NCBI GenBank assembly: GCA_910584205.1
Contig: CAJUAA010000003.1
Location: forward strand, 124,001-188,000
Source of the DNA: an uncultured Lachnospiraceae bacterium
GTDB lineage: Bacteria; Bacillota; Clostridia; Lachnospirales; Lachnospiraceae
Reading direction: 5' to 3'
DNA: 64,000 nucleotides
Every line of letters begins with the position of its first letter. Positions within the stretch are counted from its first letter, which is position 1. A program made the position numbers and the translations under genes. The notes beneath the pieces are model-generated. The model had not been told where the DNA came from, ran no database searches, and saw nothing but the letters and a program-made list of their open reading frames with translations. Below are positions 26,602 through 35,170 of the stretch, one piece after another.

Positions 26602-27445
26602 CGCCCGATTCCTCCTGTCCCGATTCCAGTACAAGGCGCTGGACCGGATAGCCCAGTTCCGTCAGAAGCTCCGACTCCGCAAAGCCCAGCTCCTGATAGA
26701 ACGCCCGCTGCCCCGTATCCGCCTTGTCGCCCTCCCGAAAAGTCGTAATGCTGATCCTCCGCCCTGCTGACAGCGTATGCAGGATAAAGTCAAGAAACGC
26801 CTCCGCGATCCCGTGCCTGCGGTACTGGGGATGCACCCCCAGAAAATCAATGCTCCCGGTCCTGCGGGAATACGCGGCGGCGCCCGCCAGAAGCGCCTGA
26901 TCGCGGATGACAAACGCCTGCCTTTGTTCGATCTGCCGTTTCAGCCATTCCCGGTGTTCCGCCTCCTCAAAGCAGGGGAAGCCGTCAATGACGAGCGCCG
27001 CAAGCGCCATCCAGTCCGGAATATCCTCCGCAGAAGCATAAGAGACATGGAGCTTTGTCTCCCCGGGAGCGGCGGGCGTTCTCTGCAGGGTAAATCTAAG
27101 CTGCAGCGGATAAAATACCTCTCGCTCCCGGTATTCCAGAGGCGTCTGCTTGTACATGGCCCGGAAAATCCCGGTAAACGCCTGCCGGCTTTCATATCCC
27201 GCCGCCAATGCCACCTCCAGAATCGGCAGATCGGAAAAGACCAGCAGCTTCGCCGCCTCCGTCAGCCTTCTGCGCCGGACATAATCGTGTATCGTCATAC
27301 CCACCGTGTCCGTAAACATCCGGTGAAGGTGATATTTGGAATAGTGCACGGCGGACGCCACCGTATCCAGATCCAGCTTTTCGTTTAAATGCGCCTCGAT
27401 ATATGCGATCACCCTGGTAATCAGGCCGACTGTGTCATGTTCCAT
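26594..27445 (-). CDS. AraC-type regulator fused to a GNAT acetyltransferase
   Basis: A 283-residue protein. Residues about 8-107 form an AraC-family double helix-turn-helix (KYHLHRMFTDTVGMTIHDYVRRRRL, then YESRQAFTGIFRAMYKQTPLEYR). Residues about 130-280 are a GNAT domain with the acetyl-CoA loop (FLGVHPQYRRHGIAEAFL) and the typical C-terminal FYQELGF. It is the reverse of the usual order, in which AraC's DNA-binding part is C-terminal behind the effector domain. The GNAT part could be a ligand sensor or a working enzyme. GGGAGG precedes the start. Translational overlap with the MATE exporter suggests drug sensing or inactivation linked to export. Confidence 0.9.
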   Translation of the reverse strand: MEHDTVGLITRVIAYIEAHLNEKLDLDTVASAVHYSKYHLHRMFTDTVGMTIHDYVRRRRLTEAAKLLVFSDLPILEVALAAGYESRQAFTGIFRAMYKQTPLEYREREVFYPLQLRFTLQRTPAAPGETKLHVSYASAEDIPDWMALAALVIDGFPCFEEAEHREWLKRQIEQRQAFVIRDQALLAGAAAYSRRTGSIDFLGVHPQYRRHGIAEAFLDFILHTLSAGRRISITTFREGDKADTGQRAFYQELGFAESELLTELGYPVQRLVLESGQEESGDA

Positions 27446-27633
27446 CCTGCATCCTCCCGTTCTGTATCATTTTTATAATGATCATAACAGAATTTCAAAA
27501 AAATGTTTCATCATTCTTGCGTTTTTTCAACAGATTTTTCATCCGTTTCCATGAATCCGCCTCTGTAAAAGTTCTCTCTTTTCCAAATAATAAGACTGTG
27601 AAACCGTTCACAAACTTTTACAAACCGAAAACA

Positions 27634-27667
27634 GCATCTGTTCCCCCGTCTCCGGGAAGGCAGATGC
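27634..27667 (+). other. Hairpin in the cotJ leader
   Basis: GCATCTG (27634-27640) and CAGATGC (27661-27667) flank a C/G-rich loop, followed by AGGACTTTTTA, just before the cotJ ribosome binding site. It may block read-through or control the leader. The rest of the gap 27446-27692 is AT-rich and probably holds the promoters of the divergent genes; I could not assign a sigma-E or sigma-K box with confidence. Confidence 0.45.
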
Positions 27668-27692
27668 AGGACTTTTTATGGAGGTATACTCT

Positions 27693-28157
27693 ATGTCATC
27701 AAAAGATCTTTGCTGCTGTGCAGAGCAGATGGCCATGGCCACCGTTCCCAGGCAGGAATGGTGCGAGCCCTATGATCTGTGCACGGCCCTGAAGGAAGGA
27801 ACCATCTTTCCCTGTCTGAATCTGGCCTTTTACAAGGCGCCTCTGGGAGAAAGCGCCCAGAAGCCGGTAAGCGACAGCCCGGATGATGGGCAGCGGAACC
27901 GGGAAACGGCCATGAACCGCCTGATGGAGGTGGGATTTGCCATCAACGACCTGACCCTGTACCTGGATACGCATCCCTCCTGCCCCAAAGGGCTTTCTCT
28001 GTTCCACCGGCTTTCGGAGGAACGGTTGAAGCTGCTGGCGGACTTTGCCGGAAATTTCTACCCGTTGACGCAGCTTTCCATGGTCACGGGGAATACGGAC
28101 CCAAATGAATATGGATGGACCGAAGGGCCCATGCCGTGGGAAGGAGCGTGCATCTGA
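27693..28157 (+). CDS. cotJAB: Spore coat protein, CotJA-CotJB fusion
   Basis: A 154-residue protein combining two coat proteins normally encoded separately. Residues about 14-50 resemble CotJA (RQEWCEPYDLCTALKEGTIFPCLNLAFYK). Residues about 70-154 resemble CotJB (VGFAINDLTLYLDTHPSCPKGL, then NFYPLTQL, ending in a MPWEGACI tail typical of CotJB). The linker between them (about 20 residues) is polar. GGAGG lies eight bases before the ATG at 27693. It directly precedes cotJC, the third member of the operon, and the stop and start codons overlap (TGATG). Expected in the inner spore coat. Confidence 0.88.
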   Translation: MSSKDLCCCAEQMAMATVPRQEWCEPYDLCTALKEGTIFPCLNLAFYKAPLGESAQKPVSDSPDDGQRNRETAMNRLMEVGFAINDLTLYLDTHPSCPKGLSLFHRLSEERLKLLADFAGNFYPLTQLSMVTGNTDPNEYGWTEGPMPWEGACI

Positions 28158-28753
28158 TGTTTGCCTATGAGAAACGACTGCAGTATCCTGTAAAAATCAA
28201 GAACACCAACCCCGATATCGCCAAACTGGTCATCAGCCAGTACGGAGGGCCGGACGGGGAGATGTCCGCCAGCATGCGCTATCTGTCCCAGCGCTACACC
28301 ATGCCGGTGAAAAAGGTGGGCGGGCTTCTGACGGACATCGGCACGGAGGAATTGAACCACCTGGAAATCATCTGCGCCATCGTCTACCAGCTGACCCGGG
28401 ATCTGACGGAAGAGCAGGTAAAAACCGCCGGCTTTGACGCTTATTATATCGACCACACCAAGGCCCTGTGGCCCCAGGCGGCGGCCGGAGTCCCGTTCAC
28501 TGCTCTGGAATTCCAGTCCAAAGGCGACGCGCTGGCGGATCTTTTTGAGGACCTTGCCGCCGAACAGAAAGCCCGGACGGTCTACGACAACCTTCTCCGG
28601 GTCATCGACGATCCGGATGTCCGGGCGCCGCTGAAATTCCTGCGTGCACGGGAAGTAGTCCATTTCCAGAGGTTCGGAGAAGCGCTGGAGATGACGAAGG
28701 AAACGCTGAACCAGAAGAATTTCTACTGGACCAATCCGGAATTCGACCGGTAA
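28157..28753 (+). CDS. cotJC: Spore coat manganese catalase-like protein CotJC
   Basis: A 198-residue ferritin-like four-helix protein of the Mn-catalase family. Metal-ligand candidates are visible in SQYGGPDGEMSASMRY, the EELNHLEI motif (E and H) and the REVVHFQRFGEAL motif near the C-terminus (E and H). CotJC is the catalase-like component of the CotJ coat complex, giving the spore protection against peroxide. It overlaps the upstream fusion gene by one base. Confidence 0.95.
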   Translation: MFAYEKRLQYPVKIKNTNPDIAKLVISQYGGPDGEMSASMRYLSQRYTMPVKKVGGLLTDIGTEELNHLEIICAIVYQLTRDLTEEQVKTAGFDAYYIDHTKALWPQAAAGVPFTALEFQSKGDALADLFEDLAAEQKARTVYDNLLRVIDDPDVRAPLKFLRAREVVHFQRFGEALEMTKETLNQKNFYWTNPEFDR

Positions 28754-28778
28754 ATCCTGATTTTCCTGCATTATGCAA

Positions 28779-28819
28779 ACCATGTGGCATGCCTGCTCCG
28801 CGCAGGCATGCCACATGGT
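28779..28819. terminator. Long perfect hairpin between cotJ and an ABC operon
   Basis: ACCATGTGGCATGCCTGC and its exact complement (18 base pairs) surround a five-base loop. It lies between the converging ends of cotJC (+) and the FtsX-type permease (-). There is no long T run, but the stem is strong enough to mark the 3' ends of both transcripts. Confidence 0.75.
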
Positions 28820-28836
28820 CTTTGCCGTATCGTTTG

Positions 28837-31203
28837 TCATTCTCTGTTAATCGTATCCACAATCGTCAGCCTCCGGATCTGTCCGGCCGGTCCCAGAACG
28901 GACAGGCACGCAGAACCAACCACGACGGTCAGGATCACCAACAGCTCCCATCCCGGAACGCTCCACGCATCCCCCCATCTGGAAGTCACAAGCATCCGGA
29001 ATAAATACCGGTTCAGCAAAAGTCCGGCGGCACAGCCAAAAAGCACGCCGAACACCGTATACGCGGCGGCCTCCCCGACTATCATCCGCAGCAACTGCCG
29101 TACGCTCATCCCAACGGCGCGCATGGCGCCGTATTCCCTCATCCGCGCCGATACGCTCATGGCCATGCTGTTGATGATGTTAAAGAATCCGATCAGGGCA
29201 ATCACGGCCAGAAATCCATACAGGAACACGGACATGGAATAACTGGCTCCCCTTGTTTCCCGGTTGCTGATCCGCCGGTCCGAAAAGGAACTGCCCGTTC
29301 TGCACGCCGCTTCCATCGCCCGGCGTATGTCCTGTACCTGCGTATCCGCCGCTTCCGGACGCAGCTGTACATCCAGCACCGCATACCCGTTTTCTCCCGT
29401 CAGCTCCCGGAACAGTTCCTCCGAGCAGATCACCATATCCGTCACATGGTCCATACTGCTGTCCAGGCCGTAATTATACGGGACATCTCCCAGCACTCCG
29501 GCTATGGGAACCTCCCTCTCGTTTCCGTCGGCCAAAATCCTCACACTGCTGCCTGCTGCCAGCGAATTTCCCGTCCGGAATACGGCCAGTACCCCTTTTC
29601 CATCCTCCGCATCCTGAAAATTCCCCTCCAGCAGAGCGTCCTTCGCCCACTCGAACTGTTGTTTGTCATAAGAGATAACAATCAGCTGCCTTCCGTCCGC
29701 GGGCAGCGTCAGTTCCGCATAACTCCTGCCAAACACTCGTTTTACGCCCGGATACGTTTCTATGTTCTTTGCAGACTCCGAAGAAATCTGATTGGAACTG
29801 TCCTCTGTACAGATATAGAGATCCGGAGCCGAAGGACGCAGCGGAGTGAGCGCATGATGCATAAAATCAACCGCCGTACTGAAGGCAAGAAACAGAATGA
29901 TGCTGAAGGCAAAGGAGCCGGTCACCAGCAGGAAATTCCTGCGGCTGCCCAGCGCATGGTGGATCCCCAGCGCCGTATCCACCTTGAAAAAACGCGTATC
30001 TGCAGTTCTCTTTACCGCCTGTACCGTTCCGGCATTTCCGGAGACCGCTGTCAGCGGGGATACCTTCGACGCACGTCTCGCAGGGGCGCCCGCCGCCAGG
30101 AAAACCGTGATCAATCCGGTGACCGCGCCGGCTGCCATTCCCGGCCAGCTGACGCCAAACACCGGAAGCCCTTCGAAGAGTCCCGGACTCAGAAACCGCA
30201 GCATGCCGCACAGCCCCCATACCACGAAGGTCCCCGCCAGCACGCCGGCCGGAACCGCCGTTTTACACCAGCCAAACGCCTCTCTTTGCACATACCGGAT
30301 CACCTGCTTTCCGGTGGCCCCAAGGCAGCGCAGCATCCCGAAGAAGCCGGTGCGCTGCGCAACGCTGCTGTTCATACTGGCCATGATCATCAGGATCCCC
30401 GCGATCACCACCAACACTGACAGAACCGCCGCCACCAGATAGAACTGCATCAGATACGGGTCCCTGCTCTGGAACATCAGCATGAGCACCTTCGCATTCT
30501 GCCGCACCTGCTCCGGCGAAAGCCCAAACGCCTCGCTGATCTCGCCAATTGTCTGCTGGATGTTGCAGAACCGCCCAAACTGTACAAAATACAGGAGTTC
30601 CTGATCGGCCCCGGTCTCTTCCGCATGCAGCGCCAGATATCCGTCTATATTCAGAAAGATACAGAACGCATCCAGCTTTGCCGTCAGCGCCGTATTTTTT
30701 GCAATTCCGGTAACAAGGTACTGTCTGACCCCTCCTCCGGGTATGGCCAGTTCCATCGTATCTCCGATATCCATCCCCAGGCGGGCCCTGATATTTTCAT
30801 TGATCACCGCCTGCTGCGTGCTCTCAGGGAACGTGCCTTCCAGAATCTCCGCATCCGGAATCATTTCCTGAAATTCCATGTCGAATCCGCAGATCCCGCT
30901 CTCGATCCCCTCGATCCGGTACCCGTCCTTCAGATGATAGTTCAGTGTCCCGTACCGGGCAGCCCGCCTGATCTCCGGACGCGCGCGCAGAAGCGCCCCC
31001 TGCTCTTCGTCCATCTGGAACGCCGCGTGCCAGCTTCCATCCGTCTTTTTCGCCTGCATCAGCTGGGAGCGCATCTCCATATCCGCCATGCCGAAGATCA
31101 CCGTGACCAGAAAGACGGCCAGCGCGATGCAGAGCCTGGTCATCCGGTTCTGCCTTCTGTGACGCTTTGCCGAAAGCCCGGCCAGATCAAGATAATGCTT
31201 CAT
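28837..31203 (-). CDS. ABC transporter permease (FtsX family)
   Basis: A 788-residue membrane protein with an N-terminal anchor, a large extracellular domain, a group of three membrane segments (about 285-405), a second extracellular domain and three C-terminal segments with the signature FFNIINSMAMSVSARMREYGAMRAVGMSV. It is built like the permease at 20145-22649 but clearly diverged. The start at 31203 overlaps the stop of the ATPase gene (ATGA). Confidence 0.92.
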   Translation of the reverse strand: MKHYLDLAGLSAKRHRRQNRMTRLCIALAVFLVTVIFGMADMEMRSQLMQAKKTDGSWHAAFQMDEEQGALLRARPEIRRAARYGTLNYHLKDGYRIEGIESGICGFDMEFQEMIPDAEILEGTFPESTQQAVINENIRARLGMDIGDTMELAIPGGGVRQYLVTGIAKNTALTAKLDAFCIFLNIDGYLALHAEETGADQELLYFVQFGRFCNIQQTIGEISEAFGLSPEQVRQNAKVLMLMFQSRDPYLMQFYLVAAVLSVLVVIAGILMIMASMNSSVAQRTGFFGMLRCLGATGKQVIRYVQREAFGWCKTAVPAGVLAGTFVVWGLCGMLRFLSPGLFEGLPVFGVSWPGMAAGAVTGLITVFLAAGAPARRASKVSPLTAVSGNAGTVQAVKRTADTRFFKVDTALGIHHALGSRRNFLLVTGSFAFSIILFLAFSTAVDFMHHALTPLRPSAPDLYICTEDSSNQISSESAKNIETYPGVKRVFGRSYAELTLPADGRQLIVISYDKQQFEWAKDALLEGNFQDAEDGKGVLAVFRTGNSLAAGSSVRILADGNEREVPIAGVLGDVPYNYGLDSSMDHVTDMVICSEELFRELTGENGYAVLDVQLRPEAADTQVQDIRRAMEAACRTGSSFSDRRISNRETRGASYSMSVFLYGFLAVIALIGFFNIINSMAMSVSARMREYGAMRAVGMSVRQLLRMIVGEAAAYTVFGVLFGCAAGLLLNRYLFRMLVTSRWGDAWSVPGWELLVILTVVVGSACLSVLGPAGQIRRLTIVDTINRE

Positions 31204-31883
31204 CCTTCCGCACCTCCCAGCTCCTTCAGCCTTCCGTCCGTGACCCGGAAGACGCGGTCCGCCGACGCGGCCAGATTCATGTTGTGCGTGATCATCAGCA
31301 CCGTCTGCTGATAATGCCTCGATGCCGTGCACAGAAGATCCATCACATCCCGGCTGCTCTTCGAATCCAGATTTCCGGTGGGTTCATCCGCCAGAACCAG
31401 CGCCGGATGCGCAATCAGCGCCCGTCCGATGGCCACCCGCTGCTGCTGGCCGCCGGAGAGCTGCCCCGGCAGATGCTTCCGCCTGTCGGCCAGTCCGAGT
31501 ACCTCCAGCATCTCCTCCACCCGGTTCCTGTCCGGCTTCTGATCGTCCAGCAGAATGGGAAATATGATATTCTGCTCCACGTCAAGCTCCGGAATCAGAT
31601 GAAAGGACTGAAAGATGAATCCGATGTTCCGCCTTCGGAACACAGTCCGCTCGTTCTCCCCCATGGCAGACAGATCCTTCCCGTTTATAAACACCTTTCC
31701 TTCATCTGCTTCATCCAGCCCGCCGATGCAGTGCAGAAGCGTGCTCTTTCCGGAGCCGGATGCTCCGACCACGGCGCCGAACTCTCCCTTCTGAATGGAA
31801 AAGGAGACTTTCTTCAGCGCCTCCACCCGCGCCTCTCCCGCTCCGTACACTTTGCTCAGACTTTCCACCTTTACAATTTCCAT
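31200..31883 (-). CDS. ABC transporter ATP-binding protein (MacB/LolD-like)
   Basis: A 227-residue ATPase with Walker A GASGSGKST, signature LSGGQQQRV, Walker B LVLADEPTGNLDS and switch histidine in MITHNMN. It partners the overlapping permease. An operator-like CTTACA/TGTAAG array lies 60-100 bases upstream, overlapping the end of the kinase gene, so this pair probably has its own regulated promoter. Confidence 0.93.
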   Translation of the reverse strand: MEIVKVESLSKVYGAGEARVEALKKVSFSIQKGEFGAVVGASGSGKSTLLHCIGGLDEADEGKVFINGKDLSAMGENERTVFRRRNIGFIFQSFHLIPELDVEQNIIFPILLDDQKPDRNRVEEMLEVLGLADRRKHLPGQLSGGQQQRVAIGRALIAHPALVLADEPTGNLDSKSSRDVMDLLCTASRHYQQTVLMITHNMNLAASADRVFRVTDGRLKELGGAEG

Positions 31884-31943
31884 CCGTCATCTCCTGCCTT
31901 TCTTTCCTGTTTTGGTCTGACAGGATCAGCATAACCGCTGTGT

Positions 31944-31981
31944 CTTACAAATACGTGAATCTTGTCTTACAGTTCTGTAAG
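31944..31981 (-). promoter_or_regulatory. Probable response-regulator binding array for the ABC genes
   Basis: CTTACA-GTTC-TGTAAG (31966-31981) is a perfect interrupted palindrome overlapping the kinase stop codon. A further CTTACA half site is at 31944-31949, giving two TGTAAGAC copies 22 bases apart on the minus strand, two helical turns. The same palindrome with another spacer is found upstream of the regulator gene at 33964-33979. Confidence 0.6.
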
Positions 31982-33196
31982 AAAGGTCATCCGGAAGGTG
32001 CTCCCCTCCCCGGGGCTGCTTTCCACGGACAGGGTTCCCCCCTGTCCCTCCACGATGGATTTTGCCAGGGAAAGTCCAAGGCCGGCTCCCTGCCGGTCGC
32101 CGGACACGCTGCCGCGGTAAAACTGCCTGAAAATATGGTGAATCTCCTCCTCCGGGATGCCGCATCCGTCGTCCTCTACGGTCAGGCGGACCACCGCCGG
32201 CGTCCTCTCCCAGAAAATCCGGATGACGCCGCCCGCCTCCGTGTGATCCAGAGCGTTTTTCACCAGATTCCCCACCGCCTCCTTCGTCCACTCCGGGTCG
32301 CAAGCCAGCTTCTCCTCTCTGCGCCCCTCTATCCGTATGCGTTTCCTCTCGCGCTCCGCCCGTTCCAGCAGGTCCCCCGCCGCCTGTTCTGAGATTTCAG
32401 AAAGCAGGCACTGCTTTTTCTCAAAGACGATTGTTCCTGCATCCAGCCGGGCCATCTTCAGCAGCGACTGGATCAGGTGCTCCATCCGCTCCAGAGACCG
32501 CATGGATTTTTCCGTAAAAATCCTCACCGCCTCTTCCTTCCCCGGCTCCCCCTGCATGATCTCCGTATACATGCTCAGCGCCGCAAGAGGCGTCTTCAAC
32601 TGATGGGAAATATTCGAGATCATATCCTTTAAAAAGTTCTTCGCCCGGCGCTCCGCCTCGCCCTTTGCCTGCAGAGACTGCGCCAGCTCCTCCATGCTCC
32701 CGAACAGCCGGCAGAGCGAACCGGTCTGCCCGTCCGGCAGATGCGCATCGAACCGGTGTTCTGCATATCGTGCGATCACCCGCTCCGCTTCTTCATATAT
32801 CCGCTCCCGGCGCCGAAAATAAACCGCGGCTCCGGCCAGTATCACCACCGCCAACCCTGCGCCGGCGGACACCAAGGGCAGGAAAAGCCAGACGGACGTC
32901 TGTTCCATCAACAGCAGAAAATATCCCCTCCCCTGCCCGGTATGCCCGATCATACGAAGCAGATCCATACCCTCTTCCGTCACCTCTGTACCGTTCCAGG
33001 CGGCGAATACCGTCTCCGGCGGAATGTCCTGCTCCAGCAGATACGAGACCGCCGCCAACTCCCGCTTCGCCAGAAACTCCCGGATATTTCTCACCTGCAG
33101 AATGCTGAGCAGCCCCAGAACGCCGGTCTGCAGGGCAAGCGCCGCCGCAAGGAAAAAGTAAAACCTCCGGGTCTGTCTTTCGTGCAGAAACTTCAT
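31967..33196 (-). CDS. Sensor histidine kinase
   Basis: A 409-residue kinase with two membrane segments (about 12-32 and 103-126) bounding an extracytoplasmic loop of about 70 residues, a HAMP-like linker, HisKA with H198 in NISHQLKTPLAALSMY, and an ATPase domain (GNLVKNALDHT, DDGCGIP, GAGLGLSLA). The ATG at 33196 lies five bases after the stop of the response-regulator gene. It should phosphorylate that regulator in response to an envelope-active compound or similar signal. Confidence 0.93.
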   Translation of the reverse strand: MKFLHERQTRRFYFFLAAALALQTGVLGLLSILQVRNIREFLAKRELAAVSYLLEQDIPPETVFAAWNGTEVTEEGMDLLRMIGHTGQGRGYFLLLMEQTSVWLFLPLVSAGAGLAVVILAGAAVYFRRRERIYEEAERVIARYAEHRFDAHLPDGQTGSLCRLFGSMEELAQSLQAKGEAERRAKNFLKDMISNISHQLKTPLAALSMYTEIMQGEPGKEEAVRIFTEKSMRSLERMEHLIQSLLKMARLDAGTIVFEKKQCLLSEISEQAAGDLLERAERERKRIRIEGRREEKLACDPEWTKEAVGNLVKNALDHTEAGGVIRIFWERTPAVVRLTVEDDGCGIPEEEIHHIFRQFYRGSVSGDRQGAGLGLSLAKSIVEGQGGTLSVESSPGEGSTFRMTFLTEL

Positions 33197-33201
33197 GTGT
33201 C

Positions 33202-33888
33202 TCACTCCTTCCACTGATAGCCCACGCCCCGGACCGTGACCAGATGCTCCGGCCTGGACGGATCCTTCTCCAGCTTCTCCCGGAGACGGCGCACATACAC
33301 GGACAGGGTGTTGTCGTCCACGAAATTTCCGCATCCATCCCACAGCCTGTCCAGAAGCAGACCGCGGGTGAGCACGCTTCCCCTGTTTTTCAGCAGAAAG
33401 CAGAGAAGCCGGTACTCCGCCCCGGTAAGCTCCAGAGGCGCCCCGTTTAAGGATGCTCTGCTTTCCGGCAGATTGACCACAAGGCTGCCCGACTGCAGAA
33501 TTCCCTCCCCTGTATGTTCACGGCCGCTGCGCCGCAGCAGCGCCCGGATGCGGGAGCACAGCTCCCCCAGCTTGAAGGGTTTGGTCATATAGTCATCCCC
33601 TCCGCAGTCCAGTCCCCGGATCACGCTGGTCTCCTCGTCCGACGCCGTCAGAAAGATGATCGGAGTCTGAACGCCGAATCGGCGGAGCTTCTCACACAGA
33701 GTGATTCCGTTCCCATCCGGCAGCGTCACATCCAAAAGAAGGAGGTCATAGCCGGCCTGTTCTATCACCAGCCGTTCCGCCTCCTTTATGGTCCTTACCG
33801 CCTCCAGGTCAAACCCGTTTTTCTTCAGAGCATAAGTCAGCCCCTCGATCAGGCTGATATCGTCTTCAAGAAGCAGCAGTTTCTGCAA
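33202..33888 (-). CDS. Response regulator, OmpR family
   Basis: A 228-residue regulator with receiver residues ED at 8-10, phospho-acceptor D53, T81 and K103, and a C-terminal winged helix (LTGAEYRLLCFLLKNRGSVLTRGLLLDRLW). It heads the regulator-kinase-ABC module and probably binds the CTTACA-N4-TGTAAG sites at both ends of the regulatory genes, giving autoregulation and control of the transporter. Confidence 0.95.
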   Translation of the reverse strand: MQKLLLLEDDISLIEGLTYALKKNGFDLEAVRTIKEAERLVIEQAGYDLLLLDVTLPDGNGITLCEKLRRFGVQTPIIFLTASDEETSVIRGLDCGGDDYMTKPFKLGELCSRIRALLRRSGREHTGEGILQSGSLVVNLPESRASLNGAPLELTGAEYRLLCFLLKNRGSVLTRGLLLDRLWDGCGNFVDDNTLSVYVRRLREKLEKDPSRPEHLVTVRGVGYQWKE

Positions 33889-33935
33889 ATCACATACCTC
33901 CCTTCGAAAAAATCACGCGCGTACGCTTTCTGTCT

Positions 33936-33979
33936 ATTATACACGATTTTGAAAAGATGGCTGCTTACAAAAATGTAAG
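33936..33979 (-). promoter_or_regulatory. Promoter and operator of the second regulator-kinase pair
   Basis: A perfect -10 TATAAT (33936-33941) lies on the minus strand without a good -35. Upstream at 33964-33979 is CTTACA-AAAA-TGTAAG, a perfect interrupted palindrome. A poor -35 with an upstream operator fits activation by the regulator. Confidence 0.6.
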
Positions 33980-34062
33980 ATATTTCAGCAGAAAACCTTT
34001 TGATATCCGGCCGCCTTCAGGAGCAGCACATGTTTTTTCCTTCATACACAGGTCAAAATCTC

Positions 34063-34560
34063 TTATTCCTCTTCCTTTATCAGTTCCATCGCTTCTTTTC
34101 CTGTCATATGAAGTATGGTCATCTCAAGCATACAGAGACGGGACCATGCCTGACTGATCGTCTTTCTGCGTCTCTCTCCGGTATCGTCCGGCGCATACTT
34201 CAAGGCCAGCTTTTCGATCGCCGTCCTTTTTTCCTGTTCCTCGGTCAGCACCCGTATTTCCCCAAAAGCAATCGCGCTCCTGAAGTAAGAAGTATACATT
34301 TCCGGAACAACCTGATCCTGATCAACGACACAGAAAGACGCCTTTGCGTTTTTTTGAATAAGCTCCAGCTTGTGTCCTGCCTTTGCGCAGTGAAAATATA
34401 TTTTTTCATTGTTATCATCATACACATAACTGATCGGTACCGCGTAGGGATAACCGCCATCCTCCGCCAGTGCCAGCACGCCCGACGTTCCCGTGCGCAT
34501 AATGTCTGCCGTCCTCTGCTCTGATAATGCCTGTTTTTTTCTTCTCATCTCACGAAACAT
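34063..34560 (-). CDS. Pyridoxamine 5'-phosphate oxidase-like flavoprotein (Nim-like)
   Basis: A 165-residue split-barrel protein of the PNPOx-like group, similar in layout to nitroimidazole-reductase (Nim) proteins: MRRKKQALSEQRTADIMRTGTSGVLALAEDGGYPYAVPISYVYDDNNEKIYFHCAKAGHK covers the flavin-binding barrel. Catalysis on a vitamin is unlikely at this length; a flavin-dependent reduction is the usual suggestion. The start at 34560 was chosen for AGGAGG eight bases upstream; the frame opens at 34602 without a ribosome binding site. Confidence 0.82.
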   Translation of the reverse strand: MFREMRRKKQALSEQRTADIMRTGTSGVLALAEDGGYPYAVPISYVYDDNNEKIYFHCAKAGHKLELIQKNAKASFCVVDQDQVVPEMYTSYFRSAIAFGEIRVLTEEQEKRTAIEKLALKYAPDDTGERRRKTISQAWSRLCMLEMTILHMTGKEAMELIKEEE

Positions 34561-34608
34561 CTGAAAACCCTCCTCGTCATACTCCCCGTCCCGCCACATC
34601 ATCTTTGA

Positions 34609-35052
34609 TCATTTTGATGATTTTCGCCGGCACGCCTGAATCATACGGACCAGACATTCCACAGCCTCCGCTCCGAAGCTCATCCGCGGAAGCCGGATCG
34701 TCGTCAGCGCCGGCTCAACCAGTTCGCAGATCGGCCGGCCGTCATACCCCACAGTCGAAAATCCTCCGGTGCCCCTGATTGTAAAGATACTGCACGGCAA
34801 GATACGTTCCCTGCTCATTGTTGGGCATGACAGAGTTAAGGCTTTTTTCCGGGAAATAATTGTCAAACAGCACAAGCCAAATGTTGATTCCTCCAAAATA
34901 TTCCAGCACATCTCTCTGCATCTCTGTTGCAAAAATCACGCATCCTCCGCACGCAGCGTCCGGATCTTCTCCAGTACCTTCCTGCGCGTCTTATCACTGA
35001 TTCCCGGCTTTCCATTTAAAACCAGAGAGATGGTCGCAGTAGACACTATCAT
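34609..35052 (-). pseudogene. Remnant of a LacI-family regulator
   Basis: Three pieces of a LacI-type regulator are recognisable in different frames: a helix-turn-helix (STATISLVLNGKPGISDKT) next to 35052, an effector-domain piece (VLFDNYFPEKSLNSVMPNNE; IRRIF-type end), and a C-terminal piece (TVGYDGRPICELVEPALTTIR). Stops and large deletions separate them. The promoter (35048-35076) still looks intact. Confidence 0.85.
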
Positions 35053-35076
35053 ATATAAATATTTATAAATTGTCAA
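35048..35076 (-). promoter_or_regulatory. Promoter left in front of the LacI remnant
   Basis: TTGACA (35071-35076) and TATGAT (35048-35053) are 17 bases apart on the minus strand, an apparently working promoter that now drives only a broken gene. Confidence 0.6.
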
Positions 35077-35170
35077 ACAAAAGCCGACGGCATACCCATT
35101 TTCTGCCGGCGGCTTTTACCTGTCTCCCTCGTGAGCAGAACTGCCCGTTCCTTAATCTGGCAGCGTCCAT

